DNA of 64,000 nucleotides, taken from Roseicyclus marinus (GTDB lineage Bacteria > Pseudomonadota > Alphaproteobacteria > Rhodobacterales > Rhodobacteraceae). This document shows positions 49,176-57,171 of this stretch, one piece after another. Location: contig NZ_AP027266.1 of NCBI RefSeq assembly GCF_036322625.1, forward strand, positions 189,001 to 253,000, in the 5' to 3' direction. How positions within the stretch are numbered: position 1 is the stretch's first letter; every line of letters begins with the position of its first letter. Position numbers and translations under genes: made by a program. A model generated the notes under the pieces. The model was not told where the DNA came from and did no database searches. It was given only the letters and a program-made list of their open reading frames with translations.

Positions 49176-50633
49176 ATGCGATTCTTTCGCCGCGCCCTGA
49201 TCGGGCTTTTCCTGATGTCATTGACGGTCGGTCTGTTGGCTGTGGCCGGCCAGACGATCCGGGGCGCGATCCAGACGCGGTTCGCCGATGGCGGCCCGTC
49301 GCAACCGGCGCGCGAGCGTGTCTTTGCGGCGGAGGTGATGACGGTCTCGGTCGGGACCGAAGCGCCTGTCCTGACCGCCTTTGGCGAGCTGCGGTCGCGC
49401 CGCGTTCTGGAGCTGAGATCTCCGGTCGAGGGGACGGTGATCGAACTGGCCGAGAATGTCGAAGAGGGTGGCATTGTCTACGCAGGGCAGGTCCTCATGC
49501 GCATCGATCCCGCCGAGGCGCAATCGGCGCGCGACATGGCCGCTGCCGACCTGCAGGATGCCGAGAACGAACTGGCCGAGGCTGCGTCAGCGCTGGACCT
49601 TGCGCAGGATGATCTGCGCGCCGCCCAGGCACAGGCCGACTTGCGCCAGCGCGCCATGGAACGGCAGATCGATCTTCTGGACAGGGGTGTGGGCAGCGCC
49701 GCCGCCGTGGAAGCGGTCGAACTGACCGCCGCCGCCGCCGATCAGGCAGTCCTGTCGCGCAGGCAGGCTCTGGCTCAGGCCGAGGCGCGGCTTGCGCAGG
49801 CGGAAACGGCGCTGGAACGTCGGCGCATCGCCCTGTCCGAGGCCGAGCGCATGCTGGCCCGAACGGTCCTGAGTGCGGAATTCGACGGGGTCCTGTCCGA
49901 GGTCGATGTGGTCGCCGGAGGGGTGCTCAACCGAAATGAAATGGTCGCCCGCCTGATCGACCCCCAAGCGTTGGAGGTCGCGTTCCGGATCTCGGCGGCG
50001 CAATACGCACAGCTTCTCGGGCCCGGGGGCGATCTGCCCGAGGCATCGGTGCGGGTGGTGCTGGATGCCTTCGGGTTCGATCTGAGTGCCGATGCCGTGC
50101 TGACGCGTGAAAGCGGATCGGTCGAGGCCGGGCAATCGGGCCGCCTGCTTTTCGCCCGGATCGACGCGCCGCGCGGCCTGCGCGCGGGGGATTTCGTGCG
50201 GGTCGAGGTGCAGGAACCGCCCGTGCACGGCGTTGCGCGTCTGCCGGCCTCGGCGCTCGGCTCGGACGGACAGGTTCTGGCACTGGGCGAAGACGACAGG
50301 TTGGAGGCCCTGGCCGTGGAGTTGGTGAGGCGGCAGGGCGATGCCGTTCTCGTGCGTGCCGCCAATCTCGACGGGCGCGAAGTGGTCGTGGTGCGCACCC
50401 CGGTTCTGGGCGCGGGCATCCGGGTCAACCCGGTTCGGCCCGAAGCCCCGGACGCCGCGGCAGAGCCCGAGACCATCACGCTCGATCCCGACCGACGCGC
50501 CCGGTTGATCGCCTATGTCGAAGGCAATCGCATGATCCCCGCCGAGGCCCGCGCCCGGATGCTGGACCAGTTGCGGCAAGATCAGGTGCCCGCGCAGATG
50601 GTCGCGCGCATTGAAAGCCGGATGGGCAGCTGA
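49176..50633 (+). CDS. RND efflux periplasmic adaptor (membrane fusion protein)
   Basis: A 485-residue HlyD/AcrA-type adaptor linking an inner-membrane RND pump to an outer-membrane channel. An N-terminal anchor helix lies near 7-27. The lipoyl/barrel-sandwich half-motif R-S-P-V-E-G-T-V-I-E-L near 81-91 is followed by a long coiled-coil hairpin (about 110-225, rich in Ala, Glu, Gln, Arg), the second lipoyl half (V-L-S-A-E-F-D-G-V-L near 229-238) and a beta-barrel. A C-terminal extension of about 60 residues (from 425) is less usual. It starts the operon; the pump gene begins 2 bases after the stop. No TolC-type gene is nearby. Confidence 0.9.
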   Translation: MRFFRRALIGLFLMSLTVGLLAVAGQTIRGAIQTRFADGGPSQPARERVFAAEVMTVSVGTEAPVLTAFGELRSRRVLELRSPVEGTVIELAENVEEGGIVYAGQVLMRIDPAEAQSARDMAAADLQDAENELAEAASALDLAQDDLRAAQAQADLRQRAMERQIDLLDRGVGSAAAVEAVELTAAAADQAVLSRRQALAQAEARLAQAETALERRRIALSEAERMLARTVLSAEFDGVLSEVDVVAGGVLNRNEMVARLIDPQALEVAFRISAAQYAQLLGPGGDLPEASVRVVLDAFGFDLSADAVLTRESGSVEAGQSGRLLFARIDAPRGLRAGDFVRVEVQEPPVHGVARLPASALGSDGQVLALGEDDRLEALAVELVRRQGDAVLVRAANLDGREVVVVRTPVLGAGIRVNPVRPEAPDAAAEPETITLDPDRRARLIAYVEGNRMIPAEARARMLDQLRQDQVPAQMVARIESRMGS

Positions 50634-50635
50634 CG

Positions 50636-53600
50636 ATGCGCGCGCTTCCGCCCAAAGGTGTCGGCATCCTGAGCTATTTCACCCGGCACCGCACGGCGGC
50701 GAACCTGCTGTTGATGCTGATGGTCGTGGCGGGCCTTGCCGCGATTCCGCAAATGCGGGCGCAATTCTTTCCAGATGTGATTTCCGATGACGTGTCCATC
50801 GTCGTCGCCTGGGACGGGGCCGGGGCCGAGGATGTGGACGAGGCCATCGTCGGTGTTCTGGAACCCGTGCTGCTGGCCGTGCCCGGCGTCGCCGGGTCCC
50901 AAGCCATCAGCCGCGAGGGGCGCGCCAGCCTGACGCTGGAATTCGACCCCGGTTGGGACATGGCGCGCGCCGCCGACGAGGTTCAGGCAGCGCTCGATGC
51001 CGTCACCGATCTGCCCGAAGATGCCGAAGACCCCGAGATCCGCCGGGGCAGCTGGTCGGATCGGGTGACCGATGTGGTCATCACCGGGCCGGTCGCGCCC
51101 GGGCAACTGGGCCGGTTCGCCGATGAATTCGTCGCGCGCCTGTTCGAGGTGGGCGTGACCCGGACGACGATCCGGGGCGTTGCCGCACCCCAGACATTGG
51201 TGGAGGTGCCGCAGGCTTCGCTGGTGCGCCATGACGTGACCATGGCCCAGATCGCCGAGGTGATCGCCGCCGCAGCCTCGACCGCGCCGGCGGGAGATGT
51301 GGAGGGCGCGAATACCCGCATCCGCACCGGTGCCGCACAGCGCGATGCGGCCCAGATCGCGGGCCTGACGCTTCGCATCAACGCGGATGGATCGCCCTTG
51401 ACCATCGGGGATGTGGCGCTTGTGCGCCTCGAGGGGGTCGACCGGGAACGGGCCTATTTCGTGGGTGAAAACCCCGCGATTTCCATTCGCGTCGACCGGT
51501 CGGAAGATGGGGACGCCATCGCGATACAGGCGCAGGTCGAACAAGTGGCCGCCGCGATGCAGGAGACATTGCCGCAAGGCGCGACCATCGATCTGATCCG
51601 CACGCAGGCCGAGGCGATATCCGGGCGGCTCGATATCCTGATCGACAATGCGCTGATGGGCCTGTTGCTGGTCGTGGCGCTGTTGTTCCTGTTTTTGAAC
51701 GCGCGCACGGCGCTTTGGGTCGCGGCGGGCATCCCGGTGGCGTTGCTTGCGGCCATTGCGCTGATGTGGGCGGCGGGGCTGACGATCAACATGATCTCGC
51801 TCTTTGCGCTTATCATCACGCTGGGCATCGTTGTCGATGACGCCATCGTGGTGGGCGAACATGCCGATTACCGGGCGCGTCAATTGGGCGAGACCCCGGT
51901 CGTGGCCGCAGAAACCGCCGCGCGGCGCATGGCGGCACCGGTGTTTTCGGCGACCATCACCACGATCCTGGCCTTTGCCGCCCTGACCGCCATCGGCGGG
52001 CGGTTCGGCAGCATGATCGCCGATATCCCCTTCACCGTCATCGCGGTTCTGGTGGCGAGCCTTGTGGAATGCTTCCTTGTCCTGCCCAACCACATGGCCC
52101 ATGCCCTGGCCCATTCGGCGCGGGAACATTGGTATGATTGGCCCTCGCGCGTTGTGAACAAGGGTTTCGAGAGGGTCAAGGAAATGGCCTTCCGGCCCGC
52201 GATGCGGATCGTGATCGCGGCGCGTTACCCTGTGGTGGCGGCGATGGTGCTGATCCTTGCGGTTCAGGTGTCCAGCGTCATCCGGGGCGATGTGACATGG
52301 CGTTTCTTCAACGCGCCGGAACTGTCGTCTGTCACCGGCAATTTCGCGATGCTCGACGGTGCGACGCGGGACGACAGCCTTGCCATGGTGCGCGAGATGC
52401 AGCGCGCGACCGAAGCCGTCGCCGCCCGCTACGAGGCGGAACACGGCGTGAACCCGCTGATCTACGTTCTGGCCGAGGTGGGCGGCAACAGCGGGCCGGG
52501 GCTGAGCGGGGTCGAGAACAAGGACGAGGACCTGTTGGGCTCCATCGCCATCGAATTGATCGATGCCGACCTGCGGCCCTATTCGGCCTTTGCCTTTGTC
52601 GCGGACCTTCAGGACGAGGTGCGCCAATTGCCCCTGACCGAGGTCGTCAGTTTCCGTGGCTTTCGCGGCGGACCGGGGGGCGATGCGATCGACGTGCAAA
52701 TCACGGGGGCCGGGACCGAAACGCTCAAGGCGGCGGCGATCTGGCTGCAGACGCAACTGGCCCGCTTTCCCGAGGTCTCGGGTCTGCAGGACAGCATGGC
52801 CTATGACCGCGAGGAATTGAGCCTGACGCTGACCCCGCAGGGCGAAGCGCTGGGGTTCGACATCGGCACACTGGGCCGCGTGTTGCGCAACCGTCTGGCC
52901 GGGATCGAGGCCGCGACCTATCCCGATGGCCCCCGCACCGCGTCGATCCGGGTGGAATTGCCCGAGGGCGAACTGACCGCCGATTTCCTCGACCGGACGC
53001 TGTTGCGGGCGGCGTCGGGGCAATATGTGCCCTTGGCCGACATCGTGACCGTAACCGCCCGGCAGGGGTTTTCGTCGATCCGGCGTGAGAACGGGCTGCG
53101 GCTGATCTCGGTCACAGGCGATCTGTCCGAGGATGACCCCGCCCGCGCCGCCGAGATCATGACGGAACTGACCGAGGTCATCGTCCCGCAGCTCGAGGAA
53201 CGGTTCGGCGTCGCCACCCGCCTGTCGGGTCTGGCCGAACAGGAGCGGGAATTCCTTGGCGATGCGATGACCGGGTTCATCCTGTGCCTGATCGGCATCT
53301 ACCTTGTTCTGGCGTGGATATTCGCCAGCTGGACCCGACCGATGGTGGTGATGGCCATCATCCCCTTCGGATTGGTGGGAGCGATCTACGGCCACATGGC
53401 CTGGGACATTCCCTTGTCGATGTTCACCGTGGTCGGCCTGATCGGGATGACGGGGATCATCATCAACGATTCCATCGTTCTGGTGACGACGATCGACGAA
53501 TATGCAGAAACCCGTGGCCTTGTCCCGGCCATCATCGACGGGGTTTGCGACCGTCTGCGGCCTGTGCTGCTGACGACGTTGACGACGGTTCTGGGGTTGG

Positions 53601-54022
53601 CGCCGCTCCTCTATGAGCGGTCGCAAGATGCGCAGTTCCTGCGGCCCACCGTGGTGACGCTGGTCTACGGGTTGGGGTTCGGCATGGTGATCGTCTTGCT
53701 GGTCGTGCCGGCCATCATGGCGATGCAGCGCGATTTCGCGACCCAGATGCGCGCCATGCGCCGGGCATTCGGGGCGTTTCGGCGCAGACCCGATCTTGGG
53801 CGCGGGATGGCCGCGATGGGTGTGGCGACCGCCGCGCTTTTCGCCATGACGCTGGGCAGCGTGATCGTGACCGGGAACATGGCCGGTCCCCTGGCGGGGA
53901 TCAGCGGGGGGACAAGCGTTGCCTTGGCGCTGTTTGTCGGCGGCGCGGCGCTGGTCTGCCTCATCGGATGGGTGGTCGCGGTTCTGCGCACCCTGCTGAT
54001 GCGGCAGCGCCGGGCGGGCTGA
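50636..54022 (+). CDS. RND-family inner-membrane efflux transporter
   Basis: A 1128-residue proton-driven pump of the AcrB/MexB superfamily. The first helix is near 18-36 and a cluster of helices follows near 340-480; TM4 has G-I-V-V-D-D-A-I-V-V near 397-406, with the two Asp of the proton relay. Periplasmic porter loops lie between. A second cluster runs to about 1040. Beyond the normal end, after a basic linker, two more hydrophobic helices occur near 1061-1081 and 1090-1115, which standard AcrB-type pumps lack. The substrate may be drugs, detergents or lipids; sequence does not decide. It converges on the DsbD-like gene 7 bases away. Confidence 0.93.
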   Translation: MRALPPKGVGILSYFTRHRTAANLLLMLMVVAGLAAIPQMRAQFFPDVISDDVSIVVAWDGAGAEDVDEAIVGVLEPVLLAVPGVAGSQAISREGRASLTLEFDPGWDMARAADEVQAALDAVTDLPEDAEDPEIRRGSWSDRVTDVVITGPVAPGQLGRFADEFVARLFEVGVTRTTIRGVAAPQTLVEVPQASLVRHDVTMAQIAEVIAAAASTAPAGDVEGANTRIRTGAAQRDAAQIAGLTLRINADGSPLTIGDVALVRLEGVDRERAYFVGENPAISIRVDRSEDGDAIAIQAQVEQVAAAMQETLPQGATIDLIRTQAEAISGRLDILIDNALMGLLLVVALLFLFLNARTALWVAAGIPVALLAAIALMWAAGLTINMISLFALIITLGIVVDDAIVVGEHADYRARQLGETPVVAAETAARRMAAPVFSATITTILAFAALTAIGGRFGSMIADIPFTVIAVLVASLVECFLVLPNHMAHALAHSAREHWYDWPSRVVNKGFERVKEMAFRPAMRIVIAARYPVVAAMVLILAVQVSSVIRGDVTWRFFNAPELSSVTGNFAMLDGATRDDSLAMVREMQRATEAVAARYEAEHGVNPLIYVLAEVGGNSGPGLSGVENKDEDLLGSIAIELIDADLRPYSAFAFVADLQDEVRQLPLTEVVSFRGFRGGPGGDAIDVQITGAGTETLKAAAIWLQTQLARFPEVSGLQDSMAYDREELSLTLTPQGEALGFDIGTLGRVLRNRLAGIEAATYPDGPRTASIRVELPEGELTADFLDRTLLRAASGQYVPLADIVTVTARQGFSSIRRENGLRLISVTGDLSEDDPARAAEIMTELTEVIVPQLEERFGVATRLSGLAEQEREFLGDAMTGFILCLIGIYLVLAWIFASWTRPMVVMAIIPFGLVGAIYGHMAWDIPLSMFTVVGLIGMTGIIINDSIVLVTTIDEYAETRGLVPAIIDGVCDRLRPVLLTTLTTVLGLAPLLYERSQDAQFLRPTVVTLVYGLGFGMVIVLLVVPAIMAMQRDFATQMRAMRRAFGAFRRRPDLGRGMAAMGVATAALFAMTLGSVIVTGNMAGPLAGISGGTSVALALFVGGAALVCLIGWVVAVLRTLLMRQRRAG

Positions 54023-54029
54023 GCCCCGA

Positions 54030-54857
54030 TCAGCCCGTGCAGCCGTCCAGTTCGACGGCCATCCGGCTGCCGATGACGGTGATGCGCAGATCCGACCGGC
54101 TCAAGGGAAAGGGGCCGGGCCGACCGGGGGGGATCACGTCGGCCACCGCCCTGATCGTTGCCCCCTCGCGCCGTGTGGTCGCTTCGGACACCCAGATGCC
54201 CGGGTTGCGATGTTCCAGAACCAGCGTTTCGTCACTGCCGGTCGTGGGCATGTCGACCGAAACGGTGACGCGCAAACCGTCGGCAATGGGCTGGACCGCA
54301 CAGGTCGCGCGCCCCGCCCCGGCCTCGGTCGCGGTCAGGGGGCGGTCGGAGAGCGCCAGACCGATCTCGTGCACCCGGTCGGTGACGGGCGGCAAAAGAC
54401 CGACAAGATCGAGCGTGACGGGCATGCAGACATCCAGACACACGCCCAGATCGATTTCCCCCGCGATCGAAACCTCGCCCTGTTGGCTCAGGGCAAATTC
54501 GACGGGCAAGATGACCTCGTCCCGGTATCCGATGGAGCGCATTCCGTTGACATAGAACACGTTGGGGCTGGGCCAGTGGATCGCCATGCCGTCAATGCCG
54601 GAGGCCTCGGTCAGGGTGATGATCGTGGGCACGCCGCCTTCGCCCGGGGCGCGCCAATAGGTCTTCCACCCCGGGGCAAGGGATATGCGGACCCCCGCCA
54701 TATGGTTGCCGTTTTGCATCCGCCATCCGGGCAGCAAGCTGACCTCGACCACATCCGCGGCGGACCGCCCCTCGAACTGTGCGAGGGCTGGCGGCGCGCC
54801 GAGCAGGGCGGCGAAAGCGGCAAGGGCGGCGATGATGGATCTGGTCGTCTGGATCAT
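54030..54857 (-). CDS. Secreted DsbD N-terminal-domain-like protein
   Basis: A 275-residue exported protein: signal peptide about 1-26 (A-L-A before Gln27). It matches the periplasmic N-terminal domain of the reductant-transfer protein DsbD: G-W-R-M-Q-N-G-N-H-M near 44-53, then W-K-T-Y-W-R-A-P-G-E-G-G near 63-74. The paired cysteines are C-L-D-V-C-M-P near 139-145. The membrane and thioredoxin-like domains of full DsbD are absent. Such stand-alone forms probably accept electrons from a separate CcdA/DsbD-type membrane partner and reduce periplasmic targets. No partner lies in this window. Confidence 0.82.
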   Translation of the reverse strand: MIQTTRSIIAALAAFAALLGAPPALAQFEGRSAADVVEVSLLPGWRMQNGNHMAGVRISLAPGWKTYWRAPGEGGVPTIITLTEASGIDGMAIHWPSPNVFYVNGMRSIGYRDEVILPVEFALSQQGEVSIAGEIDLGVCLDVCMPVTLDLVGLLPPVTDRVHEIGLALSDRPLTATEAGAGRATCAVQPIADGLRVTVSVDMPTTGSDETLVLEHRNPGIWVSEATTRREGATIRAVADVIPPGRPGPFPLSRSDLRITVIGSRMAVELDGCTG

Positions 54858-54973
54858 GCCCCTCAGCTAGGCGCAGGTGGTCGGTTTGGGAAGTCACGAA
54901 TTGGCGACGCTGCCGTGACCGTGTCGCCCGTGTCGCGCTTGAATGCGGTGGGCCGAACCCCCATGCTCAATCC

Positions 54974-55552
54974 ATGACCAGAAAGCCCGCCTTTGCCGAT
55001 CTGACCGGAAAGCTGTTGATCGCCATGCCCGACATGGGCGACCCGCGATTCCACGGCAGCGTGGTCTTTTTGTGCGCGCATTCGGCGGATGGGGCGATGG
55101 GCCTCATCGTCAACAAGCCGATGGAGGATGTCCGCTTTTCCGAAATGTTGGAGCAGCTGGACATCCCGCGCGGTGCGGCTACCCCGGATCTGCCGGTCTG
55201 TTACGGCGGGCCGGTCGAATTGCGGCGGGGTTTCGTGCTGCATGGCGCGGGCTACCGGGGGCGGCAGGACGATCAGCTGCGCGTCGACGACAGTTTCGCC
55301 ATGACGGCCACGATCGATGTGCTGGAGGATCTGGCGCGGGGTGTCGGGCCGGAACGGGCGCTGATGGCGCTGGGCTATTCCGGCTGGGGGCCGGGACAGC
55401 TGGAGGATGAGATCGCGCGGAACGGTTGGTTGACGGCCGATGCCACGCCCGAGATCGTCTTTGGCGCGCGGATGGAAGGCAAATGGGCGGCGGCGCTGGC
55501 GACGCTGGGCGTGTCGCCCCTGACGCTGTCGTCCGAAGCCGGACGCGCGTAG
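54974..55552 (+). CDS. YqgE/AlgH family protein
   Basis: A 192-residue protein of the UPF0301/YqgE/AlgH family, of uncertain function, linked to regulation of alginate genes in Pseudomonas and otherwise a conserved cytoplasmic protein. It opens L-T-G-K-L-L-I-A-M-P-D-M near 9-20, then F-L-C-A-H-S near 32-37 and G-A-M-G-L-I-V-N-K-P near 40-49; G-G-P-V near 77-80 and G-Y-S-G-W-G-P-G-Q-L near 136-145. The extreme C-terminus (S-S-E-A-G-R-A) is encoded by the first copy of a 26-base tandem repeat, so the end of the gene may vary among relatives. Confidence 0.88.
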   Translation: MTRKPAFADLTGKLLIAMPDMGDPRFHGSVVFLCAHSADGAMGLIVNKPMEDVRFSEMLEQLDIPRGAATPDLPVCYGGPVELRRGFVLHGAGYRGRQDDQLRVDDSFAMTATIDVLEDLARGVGPERALMALGYSGWGPGQLEDEIARNGWLTADATPEIVFGARMEGKWAAALATLGVSPLTLSSEAGRA

Positions 55553-55600
55553 GGTCGTCCGAAGCCGGGCGCGCGTAGGGTCGTCCGAAGCCGGGCGCGC
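55529..55600. repeat. Short tandem repeat, 26-base unit, 2.8 copies
   Basis: The unit begins TCGTCCGAAGCCGG and ends CGCGTAGGG. Copies lie at 55529-55554, 55555-55580 and 55581-55600 (partial, 20 bases). Copies 1 and 2 differ by one base (A or G at unit position 16). The first copy encodes the last residues of the YqgE/AlgH gene. Each copy carries TAG, so extra copies add no protein. It may have arisen by slippage or a recent duplication. Confidence 0.9.
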
Positions 55601-55687
55601 CTGAAGGGCGCGAAGAGTTGCGTAGGGGCTTCGCGTCTTGGGGGTGTCACGCTGGCGCCCTACATTCCCTGAACAGGAGGTCATGCC

Positions 55688-56323
55688 ATGCAGATCACGG
55701 TCATCGGTGCCAGCCGCGGGATCGGCCGCAAGGTGGTGGATTACGCCCTGTCGCGCGGCCATGCCGTGCGCGCCCTTGCGCGCAGTGCCGACCAGATGGG
55801 GATCGTGGCCGAGGGGTTTGAGCCGATTGCAGGCGATGCGACCGATCCTGCCGCCCTTGCCCGCGCGGTTGCGGGTGCCGATGCGGTCATCCTGACGCTG
55901 GGCGTGCCGCGCGACCTGCGCGTCTTGCGGCGAACGACGCTTTTTTCCGACGTGACCGCGACCTTGATCCCGGTGATGGAGGCGGCTGGCGTCCGGCGCT
56001 TGCTGGCGGTGACAGGCTTTGGTGCGGGCGACAGCGAAGCCAAGTTGTCGAGCGTGGAACGTATCCCCTTCAGGCTGTTTCTGGGCCGGGCCTATGCGGA
56101 CAAATCCCTGCAGGAAGAGATGATCCGCGCGTCGGGTCTGGATTGGACCATCGCGCGGCCCGGCATCCTGAACGACAATGCGATGAGCGCGAAATACAAG
56201 GTTCTCGTCGAACCCGAAACCTGGCGGCAGGGGATCATCAGCCGGGCCGATGTGGCCCATTTCCTTGTCCATGCCGCCGAGGATGGCAGCCATATCGGCA
56301 AGACGCCCGCCATCCAACGCTGA
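55688..56323 (+). CDS. NAD(P)-binding (NmrA/SDR-a-like) protein
   Basis: A 211-residue atypical SDR: T-V-I-G-A-S-R-G-I-G-R near 3-13 is the Rossmann glycine motif; later segments A-D-A-V-I-L-T-L-G near 64-72, and R-L-L-A-V-T-G-F-G near 104-112, match NAD(P)H-binding proteins of the NmrA type. There is no standard Y-x3-K catalytic pair. Such proteins act as redox sensors, or oxidoreductases and epimerases. The ATG follows AGGAGGTC. It is 90 bases before the exported YCII gene and is perhaps unrelated to it. Confidence 0.82.
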   Translation: MQITVIGASRGIGRKVVDYALSRGHAVRALARSADQMGIVAEGFEPIAGDATDPAALARAVAGADAVILTLGVPRDLRVLRRTTLFSDVTATLIPVMEAAGVRRLLAVTGFGAGDSEAKLSSVERIPFRLFLGRAYADKSLQEEMIRASGLDWTIARPGILNDNAMSAKYKVLVEPETWRQGIISRADVAHFLVHAAEDGSHIGKTPAIQR

Positions 56324-56413
56324 TTTTTTTCCGGACCTGTCGAAATCGGGTCGACCCGAGGCTCATGGGTGTGACGGCGCTGTGCCGTCGCGCAACACCA
56401 AGGAGCCTGACCG

Positions 56414-56782
56414 ATGATCCGCACCACCCTGTTTGCCGCCGCCTTGACCGCGATGTCGGTCCCGGCCTTGGCCGATCCCTTTACCCTCTTCATCCATGAA
56501 AGCCCCGCCGATATCGCGCTCAGGTCCGACATGACCGAGGCGGGGGCAGCCTATTGGGCGCTCTGGGCGGCCTATTCCGCCATGCTGGGCGAGACCGGCA
56601 TGGTGCGGGGTGGCGCGCCTTTGGTTGTTTCGGGGGGCGACGGAAACACGATTTCGGGGTATTTCATTCTTGAGACGACGCAGGCCGAGGCCGAGGCGCT
56701 TGCCGCCCTCGCCCCGGCGGCGACGCGGGGTGGTCGGGTCGCGGTGGTGCCGCATTACCCGATGCCCGGAATGTCGAACTGA
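56414..56782 (+). CDS. Exported YCII-related protein
   Basis: A 122-residue protein with a clear N-terminal signal peptide (about 1-20, A-L-A before Asp21), then a YCII/DGPF-like fold: F-T-L-F-I-H-E near 23-29, A-A-Y-W-A-L-W-A-A-Y near 44-53, and G-Y-F-I-L-E-T near 82-88. YCII proteins are normally cytoplasmic and small, so an exported version is unusual. It lies 26 bases before a cytoplasmic YCII protein and an ECF42-like sigma factor, and may be part of the same stress-sensing module. Confidence 0.78.
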   Translation: MIRTTLFAAALTAMSVPALADPFTLFIHESPADIALRSDMTEAGAAYWALWAAYSAMLGETGMVRGGAPLVVSGGDGNTISGYFILETTQAEAEALAALAPAATRGGRVAVVPHYPMPGMSN

Positions 56783-56808
56783 AACCGCGTGGAAGAAGGA
56801 CCAAGGAC

Positions 56809-57171
56809 ATGCAGTACATGATCATCTTCCGCGAGCCGATGGCCGAGTTCGACAAGCGCGAGGATCCGGCGCAACAGGGCGAGTATTGGGGCGCCTGGGG
56901 CGCCTATATCGGCGCGATGCGAGAGGCAGGTATCATCGTGAAGGGTGACGGGCTTTTGCCGCCCGCGACCGCCACCATCGTGCGCAACCGGGATGGTGCG
57001 CGCCTGATCGAGGATGGGCCGTTTCCCGACGTGAAGGAACAGCTTGGCGGCTATTTCGTGATCGAGGTGCCCGATCTGGATGCCGCGATCGATTGGGCCG
57101 GCCGGTCGCCTGCAGCCCTGGTCGGTTCGGTCGAGGTGCGGCCGGTGATGCCGGCCGACATGCTGCTGTGA
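56809..57171 (+). CDS. YCII/DGPF-domain protein
   Basis: A 120-residue DGPF-family protein: M-Q-Y-M-I-I-F near 1-7, E-D-G-P-F-P-D near 68-74 (the naming motif D-G-P-F), and G-Y-F-V-I-E-V near 81-87. These proteins are commonly encoded beside ECF42 sigma factors and are thought to form part of that signalling unit. Its stop overlaps the GTG start of the sigma factor by 3 bases, confirming coupling. Its reaction, if any, is unknown. Confidence 0.9.
   Translation: MQYMIIFREPMAEFDKREDPAQQGEYWGAWGAYIGAMREAGIIVKGDGLLPPATATIVRNRDGARLIEDGPFPDVKEQLGGYFVIEVPDLDAAIDWAGRSPAALVGSVEVRPVMPADMLL

Noticed and set aside
50582-53626. A 1014-codon open frame on the minus strand
   Set aside because: It is antisense to the RND transporter and has no recognisable domain; long antisense frames are expected at this GC content.
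55529-55600. A CRISPR-like array
   Set aside because: The 26-base units are directly adjacent, with no spacers, and no cas genes are near; it is a simple tandem repeat.
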